A stretch of 64,000 nucleotides of DNA from Marsupella aquatica (lineage: Eukaryota > Marchantiophyta). The notes beneath the pieces are model-generated. The model was not told the DNA's origin, did no database searches, and saw only the letters and a list, made by a program, of their open reading frames with translations. The translations under genes were made by a program, and so were the position numbers. Location: NCBI GenBank assembly GCA_973895155.1, contig OZ316899.1, forward strand, positions 1,612,001 through 1,676,000, written 5' to 3'. Positions 30,094 to 43,244 of this stretch are shown in pieces (within the stretch, counting starts at the first letter, position 1; each line of letters begins with the position of its first letter).

Positions 30094-31555
30094 CTCTACT
30101 ACGACCATAGTTAAGTTATATAGATCCACGCAATTTTAGTTAAATAGTTAAAATAGTCAGAAAAGTTTCATACTTTTCCAGGAGATAGCCCTTACGTAGT
30201 AGAACCTACCCTGAAAATCTCAACTCAAACCGACATGATTTTTGAAAGTTAAAAATATTTTAGTTTTGTTGTTTTCTACTTGGACGCGAAAGCGCTAATG
30301 CGCTTATGCGCCTATGAGCTTATGCGCCCAGCATTTAGAAAAATTTTCGGTTTTCGTTTTCTGTAACATTTTAAACACTTTTACCTATTTTATTGAGACA
30401 CTTAGGCACCTCAGAAAAGTCTCATATTTTACAAGCATGAAGAATATACATCAGAGACCACTTCAGCAAAGTCTCACCTTTTTATGACTTTTAGTTTAGA
30501 AATTAAAATTTGGATAAAACCCCTATTCATTAGTTTTACCAAAAATTCCCTTTTACAATAGTTAACCCTTGAGATATCTTTTAGTTAGTTTTTCATTCCA
30601 GGAACATTCCACTGAACCTTAGGTACTCCTATAGTCCACTTTTATTACTTTACTTTACCCATGACCCTTGAGATAAGAAAATGCATGTCCTTTCATTAAC
30701 TCTTTTCCCTTTTGTTCCTGCTAGCATATAAGTAGTAGTTCTCATGTCATTTCTTGTGTGAAGAAATTTCATGAGCGCTCAGTTGCAAGTCAGCAACTTT
30801 GTTACCCCCATTTGTAGCAAACACTCTATGTTATTGATGAGTACTTAATACAAAGAATTTCTTCCCCTTCCTTGTGTTTGAATGTTGAGATTTCAGACCA
30901 GAGAAGTAAAACTTTATGATTGATGAATCTTTTGAATGTGTGGAGATAGATTCCTTAATTGGTGAAGGCTATACATTCTTGAGTTCTTGATGCATATGTT
31001 TTTGGCATAACATTGCTTGTGCACGAAGTGCAAAAAATGTTATCACCCAATTACCTATGACTTTAAGTTGTTGATGATGGTGCTTGATATTCATGACTCA
31101 AAGTACCGATTGGATGCTGAAGTGATTGGTTGTTAATCCTAACTTAGTACCTCGGAAGGAAAGGTTGAGATGTGTAGACGGCACCCTAACAACCATCCCA
31201 GTAAAGTATTCCATTCCAGAAATGTCCTTACAAGTTCAATACCTTAAATCATCTCAAATTAAGATATGTTGAGAAGTTACCTTGGTATTTTCCAGACTCC
31301 CTCACCATACCTCAAGATTTTATTGTGTTTTGTTAATTGTTTCCATTTTGTTATTTTATTTACAATGTTAAGCAAACATTCAAAACTATGCCTTGTTGAG
31401 AAATCATAGTAAAAGACTCACCTTTGTGTTTTTGTTACTTAAGTCATTCAAAAGTGCTAAATCATAGAAAATAATTTCTTATATGTTCTTCCATGGGAAC
31501 AAATACCGAGTTTTGGATCTTAAATGTTTATTTATGTCCCTAGTGTGATACTACA
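30094..31555. other. Non-coding 3' part of C
   Basis: About 1.46 kb, AT-rich, without a credible ORF. It holds the downstream ACGCTTATGCGC-type cluster at 30292-30330. Confidence 0.6.
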
Positions 31556-31560
31556 GTTGA
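31556..31560 (+). repeat. Right target-site duplication of C
   Basis: GTTGA, identical to 27085-27089. Confidence 0.7.
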
Positions 31561-33309
31561 CAACCCGGACCTGAATTAGAGTCCACGGAGTATTTCTTTG
31601 AAGATCCCCCTGATTCGGTGTATCAAATTTCAACGGTAGGTCCGTGTAACTTAGCAGGTAGAATTGCATACCCCTGCCCAAACAATGGCAGAAGTTTCCA
31701 AGTTATCAGTAACCCGAGCATTCCTCCTAAGCCAGGGATTTGGCGATCCCCGATTTGTTACAACTGTGAGAAGCCAGGCCACTTTGCGAGGGAATGCACC
31801 AAACCAAGACGGCAGGGGGATGGCCGAGGCACACCACTATGTCAAGTTTGCAAAATGGAAGCTCACTCCACGGCCAACTGTCCATTGGTAATAGCCGCTC
31901 GAACAAATGCAGCAAGACCGGCCCAGGGCTGACCGGCCACGAGCGATGCAGTCGTCCAAATGATTGTTGTCGAATGGCAGGATGACAACACCAAGTGGGT
32001 AACTCTGGTGGACGTGGCGGAGCACCCTAATCCATCGGACGAGGCTGAGTGCTACCGAGTGTCAACAAGAGCCGAGCGGAAGGAAGAGAAACAGGAAGAA
32101 AAATGCAGGAAAAAGCAAGATACTACTCCAGTGCAGCCAGCGATAGATATACCCCCAGAGAAGGACGATGACTACCTTTGGGATGACCCAAAGCTATTTT
32201 TCCCCCGCATTGAAGAATTGGTAAAGAAACAGTTGGAGGCCTACGAAGCTCGGGAATACCAGAAGGCAATCGATAACGACATCAAAGCAGCCGAGGCTGC
32301 CCGGCGACAGGAGCAAGAAAAGCAGGAGGAGGAAGCCAAGCAGCAGCCAAAGGAAGAAAAGAAGGAGGACTATGATATTAAGGAAGATGTGAAGAGTTGC
32401 CCGGTTACGGCAACGGTAGGGCAACTGCTGCAGAACAATCCATAGTACCGACGGCAACTGAGGGAGTTGCTTACGGGTCGGCGACGGAGGCGACTACCCA
32501 GAGTGGGGATCGCAGACTGCAACATGATATGCGAGGACCTTGGAGCGCCGGACATCTCGATTGAGATCAATAATTGTACCATCAAGATGGTTCTCGTAGA
32601 CGGAGGAGCGGGAGTCAACATCATGACTGAGGAAACATCAGTTAAGTTAGGATACCTCACGTGTCAACCCACAGCCCGAGCGATCAAATTAGCCAACGGG
32701 GCAAGGGTCTTTCCATTGGGCATGCTCACGCGGGTGCTCACCCTTGTAGGAGGGGTGGAGTTCTATCTCAACTTCCTAGTCATGAAGCCGGTTCGGCCCT
32801 CCTGTTATCCCGTCCTTCTAGGCAGGCCGTGGCTGTATGGTGGCCGTGTAGTCACGGATTGGGGAAAGAAGGAGCTACGGTTCGGGACACCCACAGTACG
32901 AGTATCATGGGCAATGGATGATTATCAGGGTGAAATGCCACAGGGACCCGAGGAATATGATTCGGAGACCTCGGAGGAAGAGGAGCTCAATATGATTGAA
33001 CTCATTTCGTCCCTGTCCAAGGAAGATGTCTTCGGAGTAGAGGCAACCCGGGAAACGCATCTCTGGAATTACCTGAAAGTTGCTATTGAGTCCACCCCAA
33101 GCACCTCTACCGCCCGAGCCAAAGAAACGCAAAAACGTCCCATCAATACGGAGGACACGGCTCCAACTAAGCAGGGAGCCGATGTTGCTTTTACCAGTAC
33201 AGAGCCTAGTGACCACGCCACGGCCAAACAACTGCCGAGGCCGAAAACCCAAAACCGAGGCATAAGAAACAAAACTCCTGGGACCCGTCCATCCTGTAAT
33301 TGGAGGTAG
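31561..33309 (+). pseudogene. Rest of A2 Gag with zinc knuckles, and protease
   Basis: The coding frame resumes at ELESTEYFFEDPPDSV, aligned with the equivalent in B (VEYFLEDAVDSV). Two more knuckles follow: CYNCEKPGHFAREC and CQVCKMEAHSTANC. A long charged linker leads to the protease, recognised by MVLVDGGAGVNIM near 32590-32630 and LLGRPWLYG near 32815-32840. A TGA near 31930 and a TAG near 32443 interrupt one continuous frame. Confidence 0.8.
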
Positions 33310-36292
33310 TAACTCCAATTCCAAAACCAATCCTGGTTCCACCCATGTACGGAGGAGTTCGGTTAGCGGAGTTGGATGCAAGCTTGGACCCGAGCTTGCG
33401 GAACCAGGTGGAAGTCATAAGGAGGGAGCACTACCGGAAGTACACCATTGGGATGGATAAGTCTTTTAACCTGGGACACGCTCTGACGGGGGAGGCAGAA
33501 AAATCTATCCAAGCCCTGCTCAAGGAATATGAAGATGTGTTCGCATGGAGCCATCACGATTTGAGGGGAGTCTCCCCCGAGTTGGGAGAACACACAATCA
33601 ATTTGAACCTCGGGGCCCATGCAGTACGACAGTGACAACGTTGCATGAACCCAAGGTACTCCATCTTAGTGAAGGAGGAAATCGATTGCCTCCTCATCGG
33701 AGATATCATCTACCCGGTAATGGCCAGCAACTGGGTTTCTCCCATTGTCATTGTACCAAAGAAGGGAGGTACGGACGGAAAACCTAAAATCCGAATCTGT
33801 CAGGACTATTGTAAGCTAAACGACGCAACCCGGAAAGACCATTACCCGTTACCATTCACGGATATGGTTCTCGATATGGTAGCCCGAAACAAAATTTATA
33901 CATTCCTTGATGGGTATTCGGGTTATAATCAAATTTGGATCCGCCTCTCGGATCAACTCAAAACAACGTTCACTACGGAATGGGGGACGTTCACATTTTG
34001 GAGAATGCCGTTTGGGCTGTGTAATGCCCCGACCATGTTTCAACGACTCATGATGAATATCTTCCATGATTTCCTACGGGAATTTCTGGAAATATTTATC
34101 GATGACTTTGCCATCTTTGGAACTGTCGCCATGCACCCCGAACATCTACGGCGTACGCTACAACGATGCCGAGAGGTTAACCTCAAGCTACATCCCGCCA
34201 AATGTTTTTTGGGGGTAGAGGAAGGAGTGTTACTCGGGCATCGTGTGTCCAAACAGGGTATTGAGGTGGACCAAGAGAAGGTCACGGCTTGGATGGCAGT
34301 GGTGTTTCCCGTAGATCAAAAAGCGGTATGATCCTTTTGGGGTTGTGTAGGGTATTATCGTTGGTTCATTAAAGATTTTGCTAAAATTGCGTTACCCTTA
34401 ACTGAGATGATGAAGAAGGACGCGGTGATCAAGGAGACACCCAGGAGACGGATTGCTTTCGAAGAACTCCGTAAATGACTCACCACCACACCTATCATGG
34501 TCACCCCGGACTGGAATAAGGAGTGCCATGTGTACGTCGATGTGTCAGGGTTCTGTATCGGGTCTGTACTCAATCAGCTTGATGAGGACGGACGTGACCA
34601 CCCGATCTACTTTGCTAGCCGTCAACTATTCACAGCCAAAAAAAATATTCTCCCACTGATCAAGAAGCTCTGGGAATAATCTACTCGTGTAAAAAGTTCC
34701 AACACTACCTGCTCAGATACAAGGTCATATTCCACACGAATCATGATAGCCTGAAGTACATGGTCAACAAAGCGGATGTGACAGGACGGATAGCCCGGTG
34801 GGTGCTACTTCTCCAGGAATTTAACTATGAAGTTTGGGTTCGGCCAGGAAAAGCATATCTCAACGCCGACTTCTTTTCAAGGCTGGACGGTGTACCAGTC
34901 GATCAGCCAATTAATGATACTTTTCCGTACGAGGAGTTGTTCCACGTAGGGGCGGGAGGGCCTACATGGTACGGCTCAATAATCACCTTCCTCTTAACAG
35001 GCCGCATCCCCGACGGCATCAATCAGGAGGCTGCCGCTGTGTTTTTACGGAAGGCCGGGCCGTACGCTATGATACAGGGTCACTTACATAAGGAAGGCGT
35101 TAATGGGAAGCTATGACGCTGCTTAGAGTATAAGGAGACGCTCATCGTTATGCGGGCCTTGCATGAAGAAGAAGCTGGAGGCCATTTTGCGGCTATCACG
35201 ACAGCCCGAAAGATTATGGATTCAGGGTATTGGTGGCCTACGTTGCATTGGGATATACAACGTTTCATCAAGGGCTGTGACCTGTGTCCGCGGGCTGGGG
35301 CCCCACGATGATCTCATCATCACCCTCTCACGTCCGTGCTCCCCTTGGCACCTTTCAAAAAGTGGGGTATCGATTATATTGGACCGTTCACTCTCGTTAC
35401 CCGACGACAAAGATGCAGGTACATCCTGCTAGCTATAGATTACTCCACCAAGTGGGTCAAAGCACGGGCTATGGTAAAGGACGACGCTGCAACCACCGCC
35501 AGGTTCTTATACGAGCAAATCTTCACCCGGTTCGGGCCGCCCTTGGAGTTAGTAAGCGACCGTGAAACACACTTCCTCAATGATACCGTAGCCCAACTTA
35601 CGGAGCGTTACCTAGTCAAGCACCGCAAGACTACCCCGTATCATCCTAAAGCCAACGGGCTGACAGAAAGAGCTAATGGTATCATCGGGAAGATCCTCAA
35701 CAAGACAGTAGCCGCGCACAAAACGGATTGGGATGACAAGTTGTACGCAGCGGTGTATTCGTATAATGGCTTACAAGACTACTACGAGTCACAGCCCGTA
35801 CTTTCTTGTGTTTGGCCAATATTCGTTGGTGCCCATTGAGTTTGAAGTCCACACTCCCCGGGTAGCTTACCCAAAGCTAAAAGTTCGTCGGACAGAGCTT
35901 ATCAGATTGAAGCATTAGAAGAAGCACGGCTACTGGCAGCTCGACACGTTGTCAAGCAGCAAGTAGCTTCCAAGAAGCAGCACGACAAAGGACTACGGAA
36001 GGTTGACGTCATGACAGGCGATCTAGTCCTACTGTACGATAGTAGGTACATGCAGTTTCCAGGGAAGCTTCATACCCGTTGGTTAGGGCCTTTCCTAGTC
36101 AATCAGATCTACCCTAACGGATCTTTGGAACTCGCAACGTACGCCGGCGATTTACTACCCACGCGAGTCAATTACGATTGTGTGAAGAAGTACCACCATC
36201 AAGACGGCGACGCCCAGAGTGATGTTCGCCAGGACGCTTCACAATTAAGCAGGGAGCTATGTGACACCGCTGGTATGGCGGGTAATGAGTAA
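33300..36292 (+). pseudogene. pol: A2 pol: RT, RNase H, integrase, decayed
   Basis: All domains of the B pol can be followed. RT with FLDGYSGYNQI and FIDDFAIFG is at about 33645-34331; RNase H with DVSGFCIGSVL starts near 34520; the integrase finger is around 35110-35300; and the D,D-35-E core is around 35350-35680. The GPFLV C-terminal module comes last, and the frame ends inside the LTR. There are at least five stops and two or more frameshifts, so it cannot make enzyme. Several stops sit where B has arginine or glutamine, consistent with C-to-T change. Confidence 0.88.
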
Positions 36293-36626
36293 TTTGGTCT
36301 AACCACGCTTAGCACGCGTGTTAGGGGTATCTTAGGCCATTATTATTAGCATAACGACAGTATTTAGGTAGCCATTATGAGTAGGAAATCATTAGTCAAT
36401 AAGGAGAATTCATGTTTGGGCTGGCGGTGGGTCGTCATTTGCACGCCCGGGTTGCGAGCATGGAATGGTCCCTTTTTCCCCTCCCTCGGGTCCGTATAAC
36501 GAACTTCGAGAGGCGGCCACTGACACGAGCTGACCCGGACTAGAGAGGGGGCCGGTACACTGCGAGCGTGAAAGGATCGACCTATAAGCGACGAGGAGGC
36601 ATTGGGCGATCGACAAGCTCTCAGGG

Positions 36627-36633
36627 TATAAAA
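36627..36633 (+). promoter_or_regulatory. TATA box of the A2 LTR
   Basis: TATAAAA followed by a G-rich stretch, conserved in A3 at 43067. It lies about 365 bases into the LTR and some 150 bases before the LTR ORF. Confidence 0.6.
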
Positions 36634-36782
36634 GGGGGGCCGATCCTTTGTAGTGCACCAGCTCTCCAGCCCACACGCCAACTTTGATCCCAGCTCTCTC
36701 GCTTTTCCTTAGTCACCTGCTATCTCCTCTGAATGTTGCACACAATCCTTTCTAGTTTGGCCATACGATTCTGGACTCAGTG

Positions 36783-39288
36783 GCCGACTCATTGAAACAC
36801 GCCAACCCGCGCCGATACGAGATCGAATGCAAATACGAGAGAGCCATCCGCCTAGCAGGATGACACCACTATCTCCTTAACTTTGATTACCTGTCCTAGA
36901 GCAAGCTTTACCGACCCGAAGAAGTATCAGGGTACTTCTTCGACGGAGGCAAATACATCGGCTTCTGGGAGGCACTGCTTCGGCTTCCGGATGAGGTCTT
37001 CAATATTCCGGGCACGATCGACTTACAAAGGCACCACTTCGACCACATCCCCGCTCGGGTCCGGGCTATCATCAAGGGCAAGTTCAACACTACCCGGTCG
37101 ATAGGACCATCTTCACTTGCGTCGGAAAACCTCCACCGGCACTTGTAGAACTTCATGGCAACTCTACCATCAACGACCAGTGCCGGCCAACCCGTGCCCG
37201 TACCTACACCTCCTCGGCCTCACCCAAGCCGGTCCCCGCCACCGGTTCCACCACCTCTCCAAGTACAATCCATGGTGAATGCGGTACATATCAGCTCCAA
37301 AGACAAGGAGGCTCACCCTCCTCTGAATCGACGACCGCGGGGTATGAACAACCCCACACCACCCCAACAAGCCCGAGGGGACAACACGGTAACGCTAGCG
37401 GCCCCGACACCAATACTCACGGCAATCGCGCTACCACCACCTGACCGAGAGGATGGAGAGATGTCCCCTTCTTCTAGTCACCCCAGGAATCAGTCTCGGG
37501 GTAGGAAGAGGAAGGAGCCCGCAGCCGTATCCAGGTTGCCTTTGGCCATGGTTGCGGTAGCCAAGTTGACCATGCATCGCATGGGGGACAACGTTCACAA
37601 GAACATCCTCCACCCCAACCATGCATGCTATCTGAAGACCCAGGGGTTTGAGCACCTCGCCTCTCTCCCTTGGAACGGGAGCAGGTATTACGGGCAGGAT
37701 ATGACGGAGTTCATTCAGAACTTCGACGAGGCCCATCAACAAACCCGAGCGCACGGGAGAGTGATGTGTCTCAATGAGGCACGTCTGAAGATGATTTTCG
37801 GCTTACCCGAGGGGATAAACCGGGTAGAGTCGCGGGCTCCCTAGGGGCAAGGGAGCTAAATACCAGTCATCTAGCTTCCCAGCCAAAGGGGTAGTGGACA
37901 ATGGGTTCTTAATGAGGACGTGCCTCATCTCGGAGGTAGCAGAACGCCTAGAGTTCCAACGGTATGCCCTCCACATGATGGAACCTAGAGGAGAAATATC
38001 GGCCGCTCAGGTCATCCAGGTGGAGAACTATCGGCCCAGGAAGTGGGCGTCCTTCTTTGTCAAGAAGTTCCACGAGGAGATGGAGCAAAGAAGGAAGACT
38101 TTGTACCTTGGTGGAAGGGCGTACTTCGCTAGCCACGTCAAAATCATCCTCGAGTGGTACGCTCATTTCGACCGCCGGAGCCTCTCGCGTCTCAATGAGC
38201 CCAAGCTGACCCCGCCAAAATGGGTGTTCCCAGCCCAGGTGAGGCGACCGCAGCCCAAGGCCCCAAGTCTGGCAGCTGCAAGTCCTGCGACCCCGGCCTC
38301 GCAACCCGCCGCTACCGCCCTGCCATGCATACCCATTGACGTTATCGCGACCTTAAACGCCATCAATCGGGACAATGCCATCAAAGCCGGGCCGGATGAA
38401 GCCGTACCCAAAGTAGATGCCACGGTAGCCAGGGAGATTCCTCCACCCCCTGAGGTTGTGCAGGAGAACCATCCACCTCCAGTGGAACCATCCCCTTCGA
38501 CCAACTTACCTCAAGGGCTGGATGTGTCCACTCCTACTCCCGCACGGGTTGGAGTCTGCCCGTGCCCGAATCCCAAAGGACACAGTCTAGACCATCCGGA
38601 ACTCTTTGCGCCGGGCACATTTCTGAATGGGTTGTTGGGAGATTTCTCGCAACAGATTTCTCGGGACACCGGGGAATACATGGCCCAGAGGGTGTCCTAC
38701 TTCTTCAACCAGGAGTTGGTTGCGGCAATAAGGGCAGGACATACGCAGGCAGAGACCGCGCAGAGAATAGAGCGATATCGGGTTGAGTCTGCCTACCTGA
38801 AGGACAAAGTGGCAACTCTGGAGGCTGAACTCCAGCAACTACGGCCTCAGGTAATGGCCACAGAGGACCAGGTCGCCAAGGCTAGACCCCAAGCAGCGTT
38901 GGCAGTACAGGCCGGGCTTGGAAAGGACGCCGAGATTGCGCAGCTCCGTACCAAGATTGACGGTTTGCAGGGGCAAGCCGTCAGTTGGCAAAAGGATCTG
39001 GAGGAAGCTGACTCCAGGTCTCAGCGGGACACAGCCCTGAAGGTAGAGGTGGCACGGCTTCAAGGAGAAGCCACAAAACAGGCCCAGTTGGTGAACAAGC
39101 TGACGAGCGACACCCAGCAACTGGAGGAGGCATGCCAGGAGGCCGCGGAAGAGGCAGATGCGGCAAAGCGAGAAAAAGAATCTCTGCTGGACCAGGTCCA
39201 GCTACTCAAGCAGGACGCCGACAGGCTCAGAAGGCAACGGGATAGCCGCTCCCACTCAGGCGGCTCTGGCAAACGTGCCAGGCATTAG
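36783..39288 (+). pseudogene. LTR-encoded FGLP-domain protein of family A, A2 copy
   Basis: Homologous to the A3 ORF over its whole length. The N-terminal third is broken by stops near 36860 and 36897. From 37155 the frame is open to 37844, shifts by one base near 37845-37890, then is open from 37894 to 39288. Recognisable motifs are GFEHLASLPW, MIFGLPEG, DNGFLMRTCLI and the segment ending EISAAQVIQVENYRPRKWASF. A proline-rich linker and a long coiled coil with the basic GGSGKRARH tail complete it. Function unknown. Confidence 0.72.
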
Positions 39289-40182
39289 CGATGAAGTAGG
39301 ATTAGAGTAGAGTTAGGAATAGCTCAATTAGGCTATAGGGACAAGCACCTGCCCTAGTTAGAGCAGCACTGCCATGCTGCACAACCTGCGTAGATTAGGA
39401 TCTTCTAATAAGACAAGCCGTTTTCCGGCCTAACAGCAAGCTTAGTTAGGACCTTAGGTAAGCGAATCTTCAAGCGCAAGGGCACTCCGTTCCTGGGCCC
39501 TTAGTATTTAATGCACCCCTCGGTAGAGGCAGGGGGGTTTTTAGTCTCAGTGTTGGACATCCGCGGTATGTGCGGGGAGTCCCGACCTCTGGGAGTGAAA
39601 GAGTACCGAGGGGAGGGTGTGGGACTAAGCTCGCTGGGCAAGTGCGGAGCCGGGCTCTGTTGTAATGTACACCCTCGGCCTTGGACCTGTTCATTCCAGA
39701 ACTTTTGGGTCAACTAAGTGTACGCATATGTCTCCTATGTAGTAAAATCCTTTCCCATTATTTCCTTTGTGTAAATCGAGATTGTATGCTTGCACGTATG
39801 TGTATGTGTGAATCTCGTGTATAGGTGCCAACGCTTGGCCGAACGCACTACCCAAGTTGGGCACAGGGTGCAGTTTGCGGGTAGTGGTTGCGAGCCCGGG
39901 TTGAGTACCCATATCATCAAATCCGGATCGAAGGCGGACAACACAAAGGCTTAGAAGCCTGTAAGCCGGGGTCGATCCTGTTATCGACTAAGGTACGTTC
40001 CGGCGGCGGAACACAAACCATACCTAGGAGGTGTCCGTATATGACCATAGGCGCACTTAGCGCTAGTTTACGTGAGTTAGGTGCATTTCGTGCATCCCTC
40101 CCTGCCCGAACCCTCATTTTGACGAAGGATGTGCCTGTCTAAGCCAAAGCCCGGGTTAAGGCCTAGGGCTGACGACATGACA

Positions 40183-41749
40183 ATTCACGATCCACACTAT
40201 GCTGGACCGATTCTTTCACTGGGCTTGCGAATTGTGTATTGCTAAGACGCCTAATTCTCAATTGACTTCGTCGGGTATGTTTGTATTCCGCCCCCGGAAT
40301 GTACCTCTACGGCTTAATCTCTTAAGCCGGCTGAAGGTTTTTCTCAGACCGACTCAACCCACACTTTAACCAACAAAAAACTCTCAATCCTCAGTTTTCT
40401 CTCAGAGTTTGGTTTGGCAGTCTCCAATCAAGACAATGCGATCGTATAGCTTTGCAATCGCTCTATCTGACTCAAATCGATCAAGCGACAAGTATCACAA
40501 CACACAATGCCATGATTGCAAGAATCTGTGAACTAGGCAACGAGGCCAACTCAATTCAAACAATTGCATAGAAATGGAATTTGTGGTTTACTGATAATCC
40601 GCGGTCTAGATTTAGCCGAGAAGTTATGCTAGTAATACAGAATTTACACTAGAGTCTTGACTAAGAAAAAGCCCCCGAGCCACGCTGCCCAGGTTTTTAT
40701 CCTTGCAGCGCATCCAAGGGAATTGGTGGAAATCCGAACCACAAATCACGGCCTTCCACCGTGATAATCCAGCCAAAAAAACTAACACCTAACACAATTT
40801 GACTAACCCGGAACCCTGCGGGAACCAAGCATCTAATGCTACCTAAGCCGACAGGGCGCTACTTGCCCTGTCCCATCCTACAATGGCCGTGCCCTTCTGG
40901 CCCAAGCCCTTCTCCTACCGCCACGTCCTCCTTCCAACCGATGACTGGCCCTCCTTAATTGTCAGATGACCGGCGGTAAGCCCAAATCTTTTGACTCTGC
41001 ACCTTCTCCTGCCATCGGCTCCGGCTTGATCCCTTCGGCTTCGTCGACCTCGGGTTCTGATTTATCGGCCCTGGCATTGGCAGCAGCAGCGGCATCTTCC
41101 TAGGAAACGGCTTGGATAGCGTTGGCCTTTACTTCCTCAATCCAAGCCTACTCTCCGATCCGTTTGGTATCGATCTTCCATGGCTTCACATTCTTGTAGT
41201 CCATGGTGGTTGTACCAGTGTCTGAACCTGTTACCGCAGCTCCAAGTTCATCGGCATTACTTATCTCTACCACGGCTGCCTTTGTAGCAACAGTCCCACA
41301 AATGTGAGCGGCCATACTCTCAACCTCCTCTGGAGTGGCCTTGAGAGGTACCCTAGCAGTCATGGGGCTAGAGGTACCCCACCTGCTACCAAATGCATTG
41401 CCTTACCCCCAGTTACTCTTGACAATATAGATGTCGGCTTCGGCACTTCAGTATTTCCGGCTACCACGCCACTAGCGGGAGACCGTCCAGTTGGTGATCC
41501 GTGCCCGGCTCTGGCATACTTCCATAATTTCTCTGTTTGATTATCTGCACGCCTCTGCAAGCCAATCATCTTGTCTTTGGCCTCCTCCAGCTCTTGGGAT
41601 AAATCCTCAACTTCCTCATTGAGCCGATGCGCCTCCTCTTTGGCCGTCTTGAGCTCCTCGTTTAAGATCTGCATGATCTCAAACTCCTACTTATCCAAAG
41701 TGGCTCTCTGGGAATCGTTGATGCTTTCCAGCTTTGTGACCTCATCCGT
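40183..41749 (-). pseudogene. Element D: C-terminal part of a decayed B-like LTR and its ORF
   Basis: On the minus strand this continues the D sequence interrupted by E at 41749. From about 41674 it encodes the end of the coiled coil (LNEEVEDLSQELEEAKDK, then RRADNQTEKL) as in the B LTR protein, followed by a degraded tail to about 41148. 40183-40950 resembles the untranslated 3' part of the B LTR (for example the GGTATGTTTG-ATTCCGC segment near 40275, matching 21639). The true LTR end is not visible because the A2 LTR abuts at 40182. Confidence 0.65.
41746..41749 (+). repeat. Left target-site duplication of E
   Basis: CCGT, repeated at 50688-50691. Confidence 0.6.
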
Positions 41750-42598
41750 TGTCGTGCCGAAAGATTTTGGCTCAAGAATGGCTTTTATAGGGGATGATGG
41801 GCGAGGCCTCCCGGTTGGGTTGCGTGCATGCTGACTCAGAGGGGCTCCTTGGTTGGATGGATTGAGGTTTGGTGATTGGGTGACTCGTCGTCACCAGGTT
41901 TGGTGTTTGGGTGCGTCACCAGGCTTGGAGTTTGGCTGAGCCTCACTGATGGCAACTGGCTCAGGCTGGATGGTTGGGTTTTCGATGCTACTTAAGACTT
42001 GAGCCTCGGCTCATTGAGGTTGGCGGTTGTCTATTGAGATCGGTTGAGTTGCGTTCTGTGAGTTTCGCTCCATTCTGTGGAACTCAACTGTTGTGCGGCG
42101 GTTTTGGAACTCTGAGCGAGTGTTGGATCCAGGTGTGGAGTTTTTGATCCAGGCGGGGAATTTCTTGAGTTTGGAGTCTTGTTGATCCAGGCGGGGATTT
42201 CTCAGGTTTGGAGTCTTGTCAATCCAGGCGAGGATTTCTCGAGTTTGGAGCCTCGTTGGTCCAGGCCCGAGTTCCGTGTGAGCTATTTTAGACTAGTGGA
42301 GTAGCTAGTCAACTTTTGGTTTTGTGAGCTAAGGAGGATAGTTTTTCCGTTAGATGTTGAGTAGTTAGTCACTCGAGGAGTTCTACTTGACAAGTTAGAG
42401 GTAGCGGCCCGCCGTAGGGCCAGCTACCAGACTCTTGCGGGCAAGCTTACTCGAGGGCACCTGTTGTAACCTTTGTGAGAAAAGTAAAAAATATAAAGGA
42501 GTGAGAGTTTGCTCCAAAAAGTGCTTGTCGCCTGTCCCAATCGCAGCCAGAAACGCGCAGTTTGCCCAAGGAGCCCCTAACTTTAAGTCCTCGCAACA
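41750..42598 (+). repeat. 5' LTR of E
   Basis: 849 bp, TGTCG...CAACA. It contains about four units of a roughly 37-bp repeat (GATCCAGGCGGGGATTTCTC core) between 42125 and 42270. Confidence 0.87.
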
Positions 42599-42599
42599 T

Positions 42600-42617
42600 T
42601 GGTGACCATACTGGGGA
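42600..42617 (+). other. Primer-binding site of E
   Basis: TGGTGACCATACTGGGGA, one base past the LTR. The TGG start and position fit; the tRNA was not identified. Confidence 0.6.
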
Positions 42618-42703
42618 TTCCTTGGGGCAATTGGATGAGATGGGTGACTATGACAAAGTTGATCGGATCTCGAGCATCGTCATGTCGATGATGAGAACCA
42701 TAA

Positions 42704-42708
42704 GGAAG
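42704..42708 (+). repeat. Left target-site duplication of A3
   Basis: GGAAG, repeated at 46726-46730. Confidence 0.85.
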
Positions 42709-43066
42709 TGTGACGCCGCCGGTACGGCGAGTAATGAGTAATTCAGTCTAAACCGTGCTTAGCACGCGCGTTAGGGGTATCTTAGGCCGCTATGATTAGC
42801 ATAATGATAGTAATTAGGTAGCCATTATGAGTAGGAAATCATTAGTCAATAAAGGGAATTCATGTTTGGGCTGGCGGCGCGTCGCCATTCGCACGCCCGG
42901 GTTACAAGCATGGAGGGGCCCCTCCCTCGGGTCCGTATAACAAACTTTGGGAGGCATCCACTGACACGCGGTGACTCAGACCGGCGGAGTGGCCGGTACA
43001 CTACAAGCGTGAACGGCTCAGCCTATAGGCAACAAGGAGATGTCGGGGGATCGACAAGCCCTCAAG

Positions 43067-43074
43067 GTATAAAA
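43067..43074 (+). promoter_or_regulatory. TATA box of solo LTR A3
   Basis: TATAAAAA, 359 bases into the LTR and about 178 bases before the ORF, at the same place as in A2. Confidence 0.6.
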
Positions 43075-43244
43075 AGGGAGCCGACCCTTTGTAGTGCACC
43101 AGTCCATCAGTCCACGCGCCAGCTTCGACCCCAGCTCTCTCGTTCTCTCTTAGTCGCCACTACTATCTCCTCTGAATGTCGTACACGATCCTCTCCAGTT
43201 CGGCCATTTGATTCTGGACGCAGTTCCTATCTACCGGAAGACAT

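Larger units (their letters stand above)
27090..31555 (+). mobile_element. LTR-like insertion C, probably a solo LTR (4.47 kb)
   Basis: It starts TGTGATATAGC and ends TGATACTACA (TG...CA), with GTTGA on both sides, in the middle of A2 gag. I see no internal LTR pair, pol or primer-binding site. Length, TGTGAY start and internal ORFs resemble the A and B LTRs, so a solo LTR of a third family is the simplest reading. Alternative: a non-autonomous element of another class. Confidence 0.65.
36260..40182 (+). mobile_element. 3' LTR of element A2 (3.92 kb)
   Basis: It begins TGTGACACC right after the purine-rich AAGCAGGGAGCTA and ends ATGACA. Both ends match solo LTR A3, which is bounded by a target-site duplication. 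It contains a TATA box, a degraded ORF and about 0.9 kb of conserved untranslated tail (39291-40182). Confidence 0.88.

Noticed and set aside
30292-30330. CRISPR-like array in the ACGCTTATGCGC repeats
   Set aside because: Units are short, irregular and without uniform spacers, in a eukaryotic context.
36300-36700. Antisense ORFs over the LTR promoter region of A2
   Set aside because: They are shadows of conserved LTR sequence and are not kept open in A3.
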